A stretch of 64,000 bases of DNA from Massilia sp. PAMC28688 (lineage in GTDB: Bacteria; Pseudomonadota; Gammaproteobacteria; Burkholderiales; Burkholderiaceae_D): contig NZ_CP080378.1 of the NCBI RefSeq assembly GCF_019443445.1, positions 5,332,001 through 5,396,000 on the forward strand, written 5' to 3'. The translations under genes and the position numbers were made by a program. The notes under the pieces are model-generated. The model ran no database searches, was not told where the DNA came from, and was given only the letters and a program-made list of their open reading frames with translations. This document shows positions 7,841-16,133 of the stretch, in pieces. Every line of letters begins with the position of its first letter. Position 1 is the first letter of the stretch.

Positions 7841-9412
7841 ATGCCTTCCAGCCCTACCTCACTTCCCGACGATATCGAAGCCTTAAAAGCGCTGCTGCTG
7901 CAGCGCGACGGCGAAGTGCAACAACTGCGCGATACCGTCACGACGCTGGAGCAGGCCCTCAATGTCCGCTCTCTCGAAATCGAGCAGCTCAAACTCCAGT
8001 TGGCAAAGCTCAAGCGAATGCAGTTTGGCCGCAAGTCCGAGAAGCTCGACCGCAAGATCGAACTGCTGGAAACGCGGCTGGAGGATCTCATTGCCGAGGA
8101 TGGCGCCGGCGAGCAGAAAGCGACATTGCCCGCTGCGCACGCGCGCAAGGTTGCGCGCCAGCCGCTGCCGGTGCATCTACCGCGCGAAGACAATATCATT
8201 GAGCCGCCGGACCAGGCCTGCTCCGAATGCGGTGGCAAACTCAAGCCCTTGGGCGAGGATGTATCCGAGCAGCTTGAGCTCATCAATTCGGCCTTCAAGG
8301 TAATTCGGCATATACGCCGCAAGAAGGCATGCGCCTGCTGCGATCACATCGTGCAGGCGCCAGCGCCTAGCCGCCCCATCGAACGCGGCATCGCAGGACC
8401 AGGCTTGCTGGCGCACATACTCGTCGCCAAGTTCGCCGACCATCTGCCACTGTACCGCCAGTCCGCCATCTACGCACGTGACGGCGTCGAGCTTGATCGT
8501 TCCACGATGGCGCGCTGGGTAGGTGCGTGCGGGGCCCTGATGCGCCCCCTGGTCGACGCACTGCAGCGCTACGTGCTCCAGCCCGGCAAGATCCATTCGG
8601 ATGACACGCCGATGCCTGTGCTTGCGCCGGGGAACGGCCAAACCAAGACAGCACGCCTGTGGGTCTACGTGCGCGACGACAGGCGCTCCGGCTCGACTGC
8701 GGCGCCGGCCGCATGGTTCGCCTATACGCCGAATCGCCAAGGCCAGCATCCACAGTCGCACCTGGCCAACTTCACTGGGGTTCTACAGGCCGACGCGTTT
8801 CCAGGCTACGATAAAATCTTCGCCGATGGCCGCGTGCGCGAAGCAGCGTGCATGGCGCATGCGCGACGCAAGATCCATGATCTGCATGCGCGCAAGGCGA
8901 CCGTGACAACGACAGAAGCGTTGCGGCGGATCGGCGAACTGTACGCAATCGAAGAACAGATCCGCGGCCAGCTGCCTGATCATCGACAGCGAATACGGCA
9001 AGCACAAGCGCGGCCTTTGCTCGACGACTTTGAAGTATGGTTGCGGGCACGGCTGCTCACACTATCGACCCAGTCCGACACTACGAAAGCCATAAACTAC
9101 TTGCTCAATCAGTGGCAGGCGCTGGTGTACTACTGCGAAGATGGCTTGGCCGAGATCGACAACAACATCGCCGAGAACGCGTTGAGAACCTGCTGCCTTG
9201 GCCGCAAGAACTTCTTGTTCATGGGCGCAGACAGCGGCGGCGAGCGCGCTGCAACGATGTACTCGCTGATCGTCAGCGCCAAGCTCAACGGCATCGATCC
9301 GCAGGCTTATCTACGCCATGTGCTGGCCCACATCGCCGACTATCCGGTCAATCGGGTTGAAGATTTGTTGCCGTGGAATCTGGCTGATAAACTGAGCACT
9401 GTCAGCGCGTAG
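7841..9412 (+). CDS. tnpC: IS66 transposase TnpC
   Basis: The protein is 523 aa, full length for the family. It begins with a coiled-coil/leucine-zipper segment (about residues 15-70), then the conserved MQFGRKSEKL, a zinc-binding region (CSECGGKL, then KKACACCDH) and the DDE catalytic core. Catalytic candidates are the Asp in KIHSDDTPMPV, the Asp in LQADAFPGYD, and the Glu in IAENALRTCCLGRKNFLF. No frameshift or stop is seen. It performs strand cleavage and transfer on the element ends. Confidence 0.95.
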   Translation: MPSSPTSLPDDIEALKALLLQRDGEVQQLRDTVTTLEQALNVRSLEIEQLKLQLAKLKRMQFGRKSEKLDRKIELLETRLEDLIAEDGAGEQKATLPAAHARKVARQPLPVHLPREDNIIEPPDQACSECGGKLKPLGEDVSEQLELINSAFKVIRHIRRKKACACCDHIVQAPAPSRPIERGIAGPGLLAHILVAKFADHLPLYRQSAIYARDGVELDRSTMARWVGACGALMRPLVDALQRYVLQPGKIHSDDTPMPVLAPGNGQTKTARLWVYVRDDRRSGSTAAPAAWFAYTPNRQGQHPQSHLANFTGVLQADAFPGYDKIFADGRVREAACMAHARRKIHDLHARKATVTTTEALRRIGELYAIEEQIRGQLPDHRQRIRQAQARPLLDDFEVWLRARLLTLSTQSDTTKAINYLLNQWQALVYYCEDGLAEIDNNIAENALRTCCLGRKNFLFMGADSGGERAATMYSLIVSAKLNGIDPQAYLRHVLAHIADYPVNRVEDLLPWNLADKLSTVSA

Positions 9413-9463
9413 TTGTAACGTCACATCCGGTGATGGTAATTGCGCGCATTGAACGAAACTCTC

Positions 9464-10063
9464 ATGGCCAAGAAAAATATCGTCATCACTTTGCGCATCA
9501 GCATCGCAGACATCACGCCGCCAATCTGGCGCCGTATCGTCGTCGACGGCGACCTCAGCTTGCGTGCGCTTCATCACATCATCCAGGCCGCGTTTGGCTG
9601 GACCGACGCCCATCTTCATGAGTTTCGTGTTGAGGGCCGCACCTACAGCATGCTTGACAACGAGCATGTTCTTGAGGGCAGCTACGACAGCGACGAGGAA
9701 ATGTTCGATGACCGAAAAGGAAAGCTGAATCGATTGCTGTACACCGGCCAGCGCTTCACCTACCAATACGATTTCGGGGACAGCTGGCAGCATGAAATTC
9801 ACGTCGAAAAAATTGAGCAACGTCCAGAGCCAATGGGCAGTGCCTATATCATCGATGGCAAGCGCGCATGCCCGCCTGAAGACGTCGGCGGCATCGGCGG
9901 CTACGACGACTTCCTCACGACACTGCGGGACGAACCGAAGAGCCAGGAAGCAAAGGACTATTTGAGATGGGTGGGCGGCAGCTTCGACGCAGAGGCCTTC
10001 GATCAGCGAATGGCGAACGCGACGCTGCTGCGCATGGCTTGGAATGGCTGGGGCCGGAAGTAA
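9464..10063 (+). CDS. pRiA4b ORF-3 family protein carried by the IS66 element
   Basis: The protein is 199 aa, started at ATG 9464; a TTG at 9440 would add 8 residues. The sequence fits the plasmid pRiA4b ORF-3 family: PPIWRRIVV, LRALHHIIQAAFGW, HLHEFRV, FTYQYDFGDSWQHEI, CPPEDVGGIGGYDDF. The function is unknown; related genes are found as passengers of some insertion sequences. The gene lies 51 bp after tnpC and ends 1 bp before the 33-bp right inverted repeat, so it moves with the element. Confidence 0.9.
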   Translation: MAKKNIVITLRISIADITPPIWRRIVVDGDLSLRALHHIIQAAFGWTDAHLHEFRVEGRTYSMLDNEHVLEGSYDSDEEMFDDRKGKLNRLLYTGQRFTYQYDFGDSWQHEIHVEKIEQRPEPMGSAYIIDGKRACPPEDVGGIGGYDDFLTTLRDEPKSQEAKDYLRWVGGSFDAEAFDQRMANATLLRMAWNGWGRK

Positions 10064-10097
10064 GCGGGCGTCAAGACGGTACTGATGCCACGCTTAC

Positions 10098-10105
10098 ATG
10101 CGCAC
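10098..10105. repeat. 8-bp target duplication, right copy (IS66)
   Basis: ATGCGCAC, identical to 6984-6991. Confidence 0.95.
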
Positions 10106-10313
10106 CGTCGTTGTCTGCCGAGCAGTTGTGTTTTCCAACGCCAGCAGCGTTGACGGTTCGACTGCGGTAACCCGACCGGACATGCACGCGACCGAACACG
10201 TTCTGCAACGGCTCTAGTAGCAAGCCGCATAGTTTGCTCCCGGACTCCACAGCGCGATCGACGTCGTCTGGTATATTTCTCAGCCCATAGTGGGCCGCGA
10301 TCTCGCTATACAA
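10098..10313 (-). pseudogene. M15-type peptidase-like gene, N-terminal part, split by IS66
   Basis: Encodes the first 72 residues of the gene whose remainder is at 6654-6991 (LYSEIAAHYGLRNIPDD, LLEPLQNVFGRVHVRSGYRS, KHNCSADNDGAH). The frame opens only at TTG 10313, because an in-frame TGA lies at 10317-10319. An ATG at 10322-10324 would give M-R-E-F and then join this frame if one T were added to the run of four at 10312-10315. So the gene may carry a 1-bp deletion besides the insertion, or may start at TTG. Confidence 0.75.
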
Positions 10314-10571
10314 AATTCACGCATATGGAAAGAGCTAGAAAGCGGTATACGCCCCAGTTTGTCGAGACCTGCATACGAATTCACATCGAAATTATAATGC
10401 TTCGGCATTGGTTTATGGCAGACTTACGTTAGAGCAGGTAGGCACTTTGAAGATTAAAAGTTGCAGGCCGCGGCACCGTTTTATCCGCGGCCGCTGTCGC
10501 GGAGTAACTTACTTAATCGTATTTTTCGCAAGCACCAGCAGAGCTTAACCTGGTAAAACTAGTGCAACCTC
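10314..10571. other. intergenic region, 258 bp
   Basis: Lies between the disrupted M15-like gene and the end of the resolvase remnant. A GC-rich patch GGCCGCGGCACC...GCGGCCGC lies near 10465-10495. No gene is seen. Confidence 0.4.
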
Positions 10572-10689
10572 TTAGTTTGGCTTCACAATGGTCAAAACGG
10601 TCGACCGGGAAATGCCGTAGAGCTTCGGCAAGGCGCTATCGCTCTGCTTGCTCGCTTATTCTTCCGTCATCGCCTTGCGCTGCTTAGGG
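10572..10689 (-). pseudogene. serine resolvase, C-terminal part, split by IS and with a nonsense codon
   Basis: On the minus strand, after removal of the IS3-family element, this continues the resolvase fragment at 11889-12141: KTTPKQRKAMTEE, then TAA (10656-10658), then in the same frame ASKQSDSALPKLYGISRSTV ending in VKPN and TAA at 10572-10574. The second part is the HTH_7 DNA-binding domain of Tn3-type resolvases. The TAA in the middle is therefore a nonsense mutation, separate from the insertion. Confidence 0.85.
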
Positions 10690-10757
10690 GGTAATCCCCC
10701 CAGCAAATGATCGCATTTAAAAGTAGAATTTTCTAACTTAGCATTTGAAAGTTCTGC

Positions 10758-11024
10758 ATGAAGACTTCCCGCTTTACCGACAGCCAGATCATCGCCATCC
10801 TGAAACAGGCCGAAGGTGGCTCGCCCATTCCAGAGCTGTGCCGTGAACACGGCATGAGCGCGGCCACGTTCTACAAATGGCGCTCCAAATTCGGCGGCAT
10901 GGACGCCTCGCTGATGGCCCGCATGAAGGAGCTCGAAGAAGAGAACCGTCGGCTCAAGAAAATGTATGCCGAAGAGCGCCTCAAGGCCGAGATCGTGGCC
11001 GAGGCCCTCGCAAAAAAGTGGTAG
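10758..11024 (+). CDS. IS3-family transposase OrfA
   Basis: The protein is 88 aa. It has a helix-turn-helix ([20 protein letters not shown], then [17 protein letters not shown]) followed by a leucine-zipper-like tail ([20 protein letters not shown]). The sequence A6G at 11012-11018, just before the stop, is the usual -1 frameshift signal; the downstream frame is in the -1 register, so an OrfAB fusion is expected as the active transposase. OrfA alone normally acts as DNA-binding regulator. Confidence 0.93.
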   Translation: MKTSRFTDSQIIAILKQAEGGSPIPELCREHGMSAATFYKWRSKFGGMDASLMARMKELEEENRRLKKMYAEERLKAEIVAEALAKKW

Positions 11025-11044
11025 CGCCATCTCGCCGACGGGAG

Positions 11045-11845
11045 ATGGCGCGCAGCTTCGTTGACGCTGGACGGGTGAGCATCACGACGGCGTGCCTAGC
11101 CTTTGGCATCAGCCAGACCTGCTTCCGCTACCAAGCCAAGCTCAATGCCGAGAACGAGGCCATTGCCGATTGGTTGATTCGCCTGACGAACAACCAGCGC
11201 AACTGGGGCTTCGGCCTAAGCTTCCTGTACCTGCGCAACGTGAAGGGCTTCAAATGGAACCACAAGCGCGTCTACCGCATCTACCGTGAGTTGGAACTCA
11301 ATCTGCGCATCAAACCGCGTCAGCGCCTGGTGCGTGAGAAGCCCCTGCCTCTGGCGGTGCCCACGGCGATCAACCAGACCTGGTCGATGGACTTCATGCA
11401 CGACCAGCTTGCCGATGGGCGCAGCATTCGTCTGTTCAACGTCATCGACGACTTCAACCGCGAAGGCTTGATCATCGACGTCGATTTCTCGCTGCCATCG
11501 GAGCGCATCATACGGTCACTGAATCAACTGATCGAATGGCGTGGCAAGCCCCGCATTATCCGTTGCGACAACGGTCCCGAATACATCAGCGAGACGACCA
11601 AGATGTGGGCCGCCAAGCATGACATCGAGATTGCGTTCATCCAGCCTGGACAGCCGCAGCAAAACGCTTACGTCGAGCGCTACAACCGCACTGTACGCTA
11701 CGACTGGCTGGCACATCATTTGTTCGATTCCCTTGATGAGATTCAGGACTTTGCCACGCGCTGGTTATGGACTTACAATCACGACCGGCCACACATGGCC
11801 CTTGGCGGCATCACTCCGATTCAGAAATTGGCCCTCGCCGCATAG
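11045..11845 (+). CDS. IS3-family transposase OrfB
   Basis: The protein is 266 aa from ATG 11045; the same frame is open back through the A6G slip site, so it is probably made mainly as an OrfAB fusion. It carries the HTH_21 segment ([37 protein letters not shown]) and the rve DDE core: D in [11 protein letters not shown] in [11 protein letters not shown] in [18 protein letters not shown]. The C-terminal [11 protein letters not shown] motif is intact. Confidence 0.95.
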   Translation: MARSFVDAGRVSITTACLAFGISQTCFRYQAKLNAENEAIADWLIRLTNNQRNWGFGLSFLYLRNVKGFKWNHKRVYRIYRELELNLRIKPRQRLVREKPLPLAVPTAINQTWSMDFMHDQLADGRSIRLFNVIDDFNREGLIIDVDFSLPSERIIRSLNQLIEWRGKPRIIRCDNGPEYISETTKMWAAKHDIEIAFIQPGQPQQNAYVERYNRTVRYDWLAHHLFDSLDEIQDFATRWLWTYNHDRPHMALGGITPIQKLALAA

Positions 11846-11888
11846 CCTCTACTTTTGGCGCCCATCATTAATGGGGGGATTACCAGGG

Positions 11889-12141
11889 GTCGTTTTAGGC
11901 CGCTTGCCTAGAACTTTGCCCTCAGCCTTGGCACGCGCAAGTCCTGCTTGGTTGCGCTCAACTATAAGGTCACGCTCCATCTCGGCCACGGCTGCCAGCA
12001 TCGCCAGCTTGAGCTTACCGGCCGGCGACGTCAGATCCAGTTTGCCAAGCTGGAGAACTACAACCTCCACTTCCAATTCAGCACATGATTGTATCCTCGT
12101 CATCACGTCGCGAGCATCGCGGCCGGGCCGACCGTTTCTAG
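11889..12141 (-). pseudogene. serine resolvase, central fragment, N-terminus missing
   Basis: The minus strand encodes GRDARDVMTRIQ, VEVVVLQLGKLDLTSPAGKL and MLAAVAEMERDLIVERNQAG, then GKRPKTTP, the middle of a Tn3-type serine recombinase. Recognisable homology starts at GRDARD near 12120, immediately after the stop codon of the neighbouring defence-like gene (12142). The N-terminal catalytic-serine part is absent at this side and I did not find it on the far side of the cassette. The piece continues at 10572-10689 across the IS3 element. Confidence 0.85.
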
Positions 12142-13230
12142 TCAGGCAGCACGCTCCCCAAAAGGTATTACTGCAAAGTTAAAAGCAATCTTGCCGATAC
12201 GCTCCCACCTTGTATCGTTATTAAGTAGCTGGAGGACTAACCGTGGCGGATTGTCGCGAAGGTACGCAATACACTTCTCAAGCAGTCCAGGCCCAAAGCC
12301 TGGAATAGCGGAGCATGAACACGTCTCGGCGACATCAATAGTTGCATGATCACAAGACGGACAGCCTTGCCGTTTCTTTTCAAGCCGGACTTTGGCCCTA
12401 GCCCAAAATTCCTGCGTTCGGCTATCTTGTGCCCTCATCCACTTCAAAGTAGGTCCAGTCTTCAAGTCGACATATGGCCAAAGTTCGGGACAATCCGAAA
12501 ACAAGCAATCGAAAGCACCTAAAAAACGGTCTAATTCAACAACTCTATCCAACACGGCCAGCGGAATGAGATTTTCCACCTCCCGCTCTTCGAGGAATAC
12601 GTACTCGATTACAGCGGCGCGTTCGCGAACAATCTTTCCACATTTCTTCACCGTGGATGACAATTCCCCGGCCGGATGAAATCTGTCACTATCGCTGATG
12701 CTGAGACAGGGCGAAGCTTCGCATTCTAAATACCGCTCAATAGCCGTGGGCAAGCCCGACCCACCACCACTTTTAAGCCTAGCCTTTACCCCGAAAGATC
12801 TGATACCGTGCTTACGCCGATAGAAGTCAGCAAAGATTAAGAATAGCTCAGCGTCTAGTTCGTTCTCGCCGAGAATGGCGCTTTGTAGCAAACCAGAGTG
12901 TGCCAGATAGTGCAAGGACACATTCCATAAATTCTTTTCCCGATAAATTGCTGATTTTTCGTCATCAATGAATACTATAACCTTATATTCGAGGTTTTTC
13001 GCGAACTCCCAGTCCTCTACGGAACGGTTTAACATTGTCTGGAGCATTGCCAAACTAGGGGAGCTAACATGGCCAGTGACCTTCGCAATTAAAGTCCGAA
13101 GTTCTTTCATTCTGCAAAACAGAAAATGATTGCCACTTTGGAAAGCGCCGAGTAAATTTTCTAAGGCGCGAATTTGGGCGTGCGAAGTGGGATCGATGTT
13201 TGCAAGTGTTGCGTCGAATTGAAATAACAT
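12142..13230 (-). CDS. TOPRIM-like protein with zinc-type tail, partner of AAA ATPase
   Basis: The protein is 362 aa. ATG 13230 shares its A with the TGA stop of the upstream ATPase gene (TGATG), a classic coupling arrangement; an ATG at 13263 is also possible. I do not recognise a named family. Residues 120-130 (LGENELDAELF) and 178-183 (ISDSDR) resemble the Glu and Asp-x-Asp motifs of TOPRIM/DUF4435-type nucleases, and FLEEREVENLIP (212-223) resembles the following OLD-type segment. CPSC (290-293) and CSC (304-306) could bind zinc. Soluble, AT-richer than core genes. The inferred role is effector of a two-gene defence module with the ATPase as sensor. Confidence 0.6.
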   Translation of the reverse strand: MLFQFDATLANIDPTSHAQIRALENLLGAFQSGNHFLFCRMKELRTLIAKVTGHVSSPSLAMLQTMLNRSVEDWEFAKNLEYKVIVFIDDEKSAIYREKNLWNVSLHYLAHSGLLQSAILGENELDAELFLIFADFYRRKHGIRSFGVKARLKSGGGSGLPTAIERYLECEASPCLSISDSDRFHPAGELSSTVKKCGKIVRERAAVIEYVFLEEREVENLIPLAVLDRVVELDRFLGAFDCLFSDCPELWPYVDLKTGPTLKWMRAQDSRTQEFWARAKVRLEKKRQGCPSCDHATIDVAETCSCSAIPGFGPGLLEKCIAYLRDNPPRLVLQLLNNDTRWERIGKIAFNFAVIPFGERAA

Positions 13231-14762
13231 CACATTCCCGGCTCGAAAAATCCTGTTGGCCAATTTTGCAGATACCCCTCTTCATCAAACCCGGCAGTTC
13301 GTATCGATGAGTTTGAATCGCCGTTTTTTTCGAAGATTAGAATTTGTACGTCCTCGTGGCGTAATTTTCCTTCGCTAATAAGCTGACCAAGTCGATTCAC
13401 GATGTGGTTACTGTGGGTCTCGATGACTAAATGTGGTGTTTCTCCCTCACCCGTTACAGATGCGGCGAATACATCGGCCAGCTTCGCCTGAAAGGACGGG
13501 TGAAGATGCAGTTCTGGTTGCTCGATTACGATGCAGCTTGTTCTCTTAGCACGTGGTAAGGGCCTAGACGATAGCCACATTTGAGTAATTACCGGCAGAA
13601 TCTGAGAAAACCCGAATCCGATGTCGGTGAGATTCGACTCTCCTTTCACACCTTCTTCGCCAATTACGATAGCCACATGACCACCATCATTTATGGTCTT
13701 GGCGGTAAATCCGAAGTTTTTCTGCGTCCACTCGTTGAAGTCTTCCAAATGCCATGGCCCTATATTATCCAAGTACATAGCAAGATTTTCGCCTTTTGAA
13801 TCAATTTCGTCCAGAGCTAATTCTTGCTTACGATAATACCGCTGTGCCGTAGCTCGTAGCGGTTCGATATACTTCACGCCCGTGTAATACGAGCGCATCG
13901 AATTATCAAGCACCCCCAACAGTTCGTTGATTTTTGATGCAAAGACCAATTCCTCAATGCTTGCGATAAAACGGTGAAAGCGCTCGTGATTAATAGTATG
14001 AAACTCTTTATCTACAAACCGCAATCGTCCGACTAGGTGGGCGTTTAAACTTCCCCGCTCCAACAAAGGGGCAGTGACGATCGCGCCGTAGAGGGATTCT
14101 TGGTACGCGAATTCGCTCTCGCCAATCATTTGTAAAATTCGATCACTACAAGGAGCTATCTCCGCATATCGTGGATGAGGGCCTGTACGTTCGATTTCCC
14201 GCATTATAGTTACGCGTGGCAGGATCGACTCGTAAGTGACGTCGGTAAAGTCTGAGACAGAAGGCTTCCACTCTTCGCTACCACACTTAATCATCTCAAA
14301 ATTGTTGGTTTCAGACAGTCGGAGCGTTACATCATAGCCAAGGCACTTTAGTCGAATCTGCGATGCGAAGCTGCGATGAATGCCTGCGCTGCGGATTGAC
14401 AAAAAAATCTCAGCGTCGAACGTGCTTTTTGCAGCCTCGGACGGCACAGGGCGAGCCGACTTCGCGCCAGACCAAGAGGCCGCGGACAAACTAAAAACCA
14501 ACTGAATTTCGTCTTTTTTTCCCGCGCCGCGCCTGAGGGACTGCTGATATGATCCGAAGTCAACCCGATCACCAAACCAGAGAATTGGTGCGCGTTTTTT
14601 CGCCTCGCAACTTTGTCTTATGAGAGGAAAGGTCCGTGCGAATGTGCTTTTCCCGGCGCTGTTCTTTCCAATCAAAATCGTTATGGGAACGAATTTAATC
14701 GGCTCATTCATTGAAATTGATCGGAGATTATTGATTTTAATTGCTGTTAATGTAGGGTGCAC
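13230..14762 (-). CDS. AAA family ATPase, DUF3696 type
   Basis: The protein is 510 aa from GTG 14762, which has AGGA six bases upstream; ATG 14834 would add 24 residues without a clear ribosome site. Walker A is GKNSAGKS. A degenerate ABC-like signature segment is DIGFGFSQILPV, Walker B is CIVIEQPELHLHP, and the switch is HLVIETHSNHIVNRL, all typical of SMC/OLD-like ATPases. The C-terminal GYLQNWPTGFFEP is the ending I associate with DUF3696 proteins. It is cytoplasmic and translationally coupled to the TOPRIM-like gene. Such ATPase and nuclease pairs are a common architecture of phage-defence systems. It is AT-richer than the core, which suggests transfer. Confidence 0.85.
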   Translation of the reverse strand: MHPTLTAIKINNLRSISMNEPIKFVPITILIGKNSAGKSTFARTFPLIRQSCEAKKRAPILWFGDRVDFGSYQQSLRRGAGKKDEIQLVFSLSAASWSGAKSARPVPSEAAKSTFDAEIFLSIRSAGIHRSFASQIRLKCLGYDVTLRLSETNNFEMIKCGSEEWKPSVSDFTDVTYESILPRVTIMREIERTGPHPRYAEIAPCSDRILQMIGESEFAYQESLYGAIVTAPLLERGSLNAHLVGRLRFVDKEFHTINHERFHRFIASIEELVFASKINELLGVLDNSMRSYYTGVKYIEPLRATAQRYYRKQELALDEIDSKGENLAMYLDNIGPWHLEDFNEWTQKNFGFTAKTINDGGHVAIVIGEEGVKGESNLTDIGFGFSQILPVITQMWLSSRPLPRAKRTSCIVIEQPELHLHPSFQAKLADVFAASVTGEGETPHLVIETHSNHIVNRLGQLISEGKLRHEDVQILIFEKNGDSNSSIRTAGFDEEGYLQNWPTGFFEPGM

Positions 14763-15015
14763 GATTTTTCCTAGGTTGAAGGTGAAGTGCGGACGGATCT
14801 GTCGTAACAAAAGATAACATTTCTCGGGGGGCATAACAACGCTTTGATTGCAATCTTACGACCCAGCCCTCGCGCTTTTTGCTGTCGACTGGTGCGTAAC
14901 AATGGCATCTCATCGATCCCTGCGGCAAATTTTTATCCACTTTCGAACCGCCGTATGGTACGAATCGTCAAGTTCTTTAAATGAGTTGGCATTTTTGAGA
15001 TATCTGCGGCGCCAC
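14763..15015. other. intergenic region upstream of the ATPase cassette
   Basis: It should hold the promoter of the ATPase/TOPRIM-like operon (minus strand). Apart from the alternative ATPase start at 14834 I see no gene. Confidence 0.4.
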
Positions 15016-15333
15016 TCATTCTGCGGCCGAGTCGGCGTGGCGAACTCTGGCGTGCATCCCAACCTTTTTCATTAACTTGTTTCGTGCTATTCGGGTCGTC
15101 TCAGCATCAGATGACGCTACGGTCGTCCGATACCTCAGCCGGTGACATAAACGGCACGCCAGTTCCTCGTCCCAAAAGTACAGCGACTGAAAATTTCCTC
15201 CTGCGCGCCGGGACACTTCAGGAGGGGGCGCACGGTCTCCAATGCACTGGACAGGCACGATGTCCACGCCCCAGTCGCGACCGCCCAGAACGATCGCTAG
15301 GCGGGTCTCAGCGAGCAAAACGACGGTCCGCAC
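15016..15333 (-). pseudogene. decayed zinc-ribbon protein fragment
   Basis: The minus-strand frame (105 aa) contains DIVPVQC, then FQSLYFWDEELACRLCHRLR, then NKLMKKVG. This matches the end of a family of small zinc-ribbon proteins found with mobile elements, which usually read ...CP.CGRR...LYL...FACRHCHGLAY...RA.KIR.RLG. The first Cys knuckle is not present in frame, so the piece looks frameshifted and truncated. Confidence 0.35.
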
Positions 15334-16089
15334 ATCCCCGTTGCCAAGGACGAACTTGGACTACCTTTTGGCCTTCCCGGCTCTCGTCAGCTTCGGCAAG
15401 TTCACCTCGAATGCATTTTCGAGGATCGGAACTCTGGCCGCTTTGGCATTTTTCATTGACAGTACCTAAAAGATAAGCGAATCGAGCACCCGTATGCGCG
15501 GGTCATGAGCGCAGTACCGGATCAGATTGCACAACGCAGCGATGATGGGAGATGGTCAGTCCGGCGAAAAGGAAAACGCCCAAGAATCGCAGTGGGTCGG
15601 CTGCAAAGTTGGTTTACGAATGGAGCAGCCAGTTTCGCGATTCGCCCGTTGTCTCACACCGTTAACCTCCCCCGTGTTGAACTGCGGCGTGTGCGAGAAA
15701 TGCTCAGGGATGCTGTTAGATTACCTGACAAAAAGCAATTCGTACGTGTGCCTTTCCTGACGCAGACGCTCTGTCTCCGCCGCGCAGGAGTTGATCTATC
15801 GGCGGCGCATACGCCGGGGCAACTACGGCAGAGACCTTAGATAGCACTTTGCGCACCACTGCAAGGCTCATTTCCACATAATTCAGCGGGCTGTGCGCAT
15901 TCACGTCGCAGGCGGCCACTATGGAAGCACGCGAGCAAGTGGCTTGGATGATTAAGCGAGATTAAAAGCAAAAGCCGCTTGCGGCCTATGAGCTAGGCCA
16001 CATGCGGCTTTCAGGTTAAATAGTGTATAAAAAGGATACCATCTTTCTTATACATTTTCTCTTCCACGCGACTGACGTAGCCTGAGTTC
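15334..16089. other. gene-poor region, 756 bp
   Basis: No recognisable gene. Several short frames (for example 15505-15840, plus strand) lack family features and look random. The distal part of the zinc-ribbon remnant may extend here in other frames. The region ends with the hairpin at 15971-16011. Confidence 0.4.
15971..16011. terminator. terminator-like hairpin before second IS3 element
   Basis: Arms AAAGCCGCTTGCGGCC (15971-15986) and GGCCACATGCGGCTTT (15996-16011) pair except for three central positions, with a 9-nt loop. A and T tracts at the base fit a bidirectional terminator. Confidence 0.55.
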
Positions 16090-16133
16090 TGTGGACACTT
16101 CCATTTGATAAAATTGTCAAAGGGAGTGAACTT

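Larger units (their letters stand above)
6992..10097 (+). mobile_element. IS66-family insertion sequence with passenger gene
   Basis: This 3,106-bp element has imperfect terminal inverted repeats of 33 bp (6992-7024 and 10065-10097, both reading GTAAGCGTG inward, 26 of 33 positions matching) and is flanked by the perfect 8-bp direct repeat ATGCGCAC. It carries tnpA, tnpB and tnpC in the usual order plus a fourth gene of the pRiA4b ORF-3 family inside the repeats. All four frames are intact, so the element may still be mobile. The target is an M15-type peptidase-like gene on the minus strand. Confidence 0.95.
10690..11884 (+). mobile_element. IS3-family insertion sequence (IS407-like group)
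   Basis: A 1,195-bp element. Its left end reads GGTAATCCCCCCAGCAAATG (from 10690), and the complement of its right end reads GGTAATCCCCCCATTAATGA (ending at 11884). The match continues imperfectly to AAAAGTAGA. The flanking 4-bp direct repeat is AGGG (10686-10689 and 11885-11888), a length that fits this group. orfA and orfB are intact and linked by an A6G slippery site. The element interrupts a serine resolvase gene. The group name rests on recalled protein similarity. Confidence 0.92.

Noticed and set aside
10656..11030. A 124-aa minus-strand frame running through the IS3 element
   Set aside because: Mostly antisense to orfA; only its last residues (KQRKAMTEE) are real, as part of the split resolvase.
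15505..15840. A 111-aa plus-strand frame
   Set aside because: No family, no ribosome site, and it lies in decayed DNA; composition looks random.
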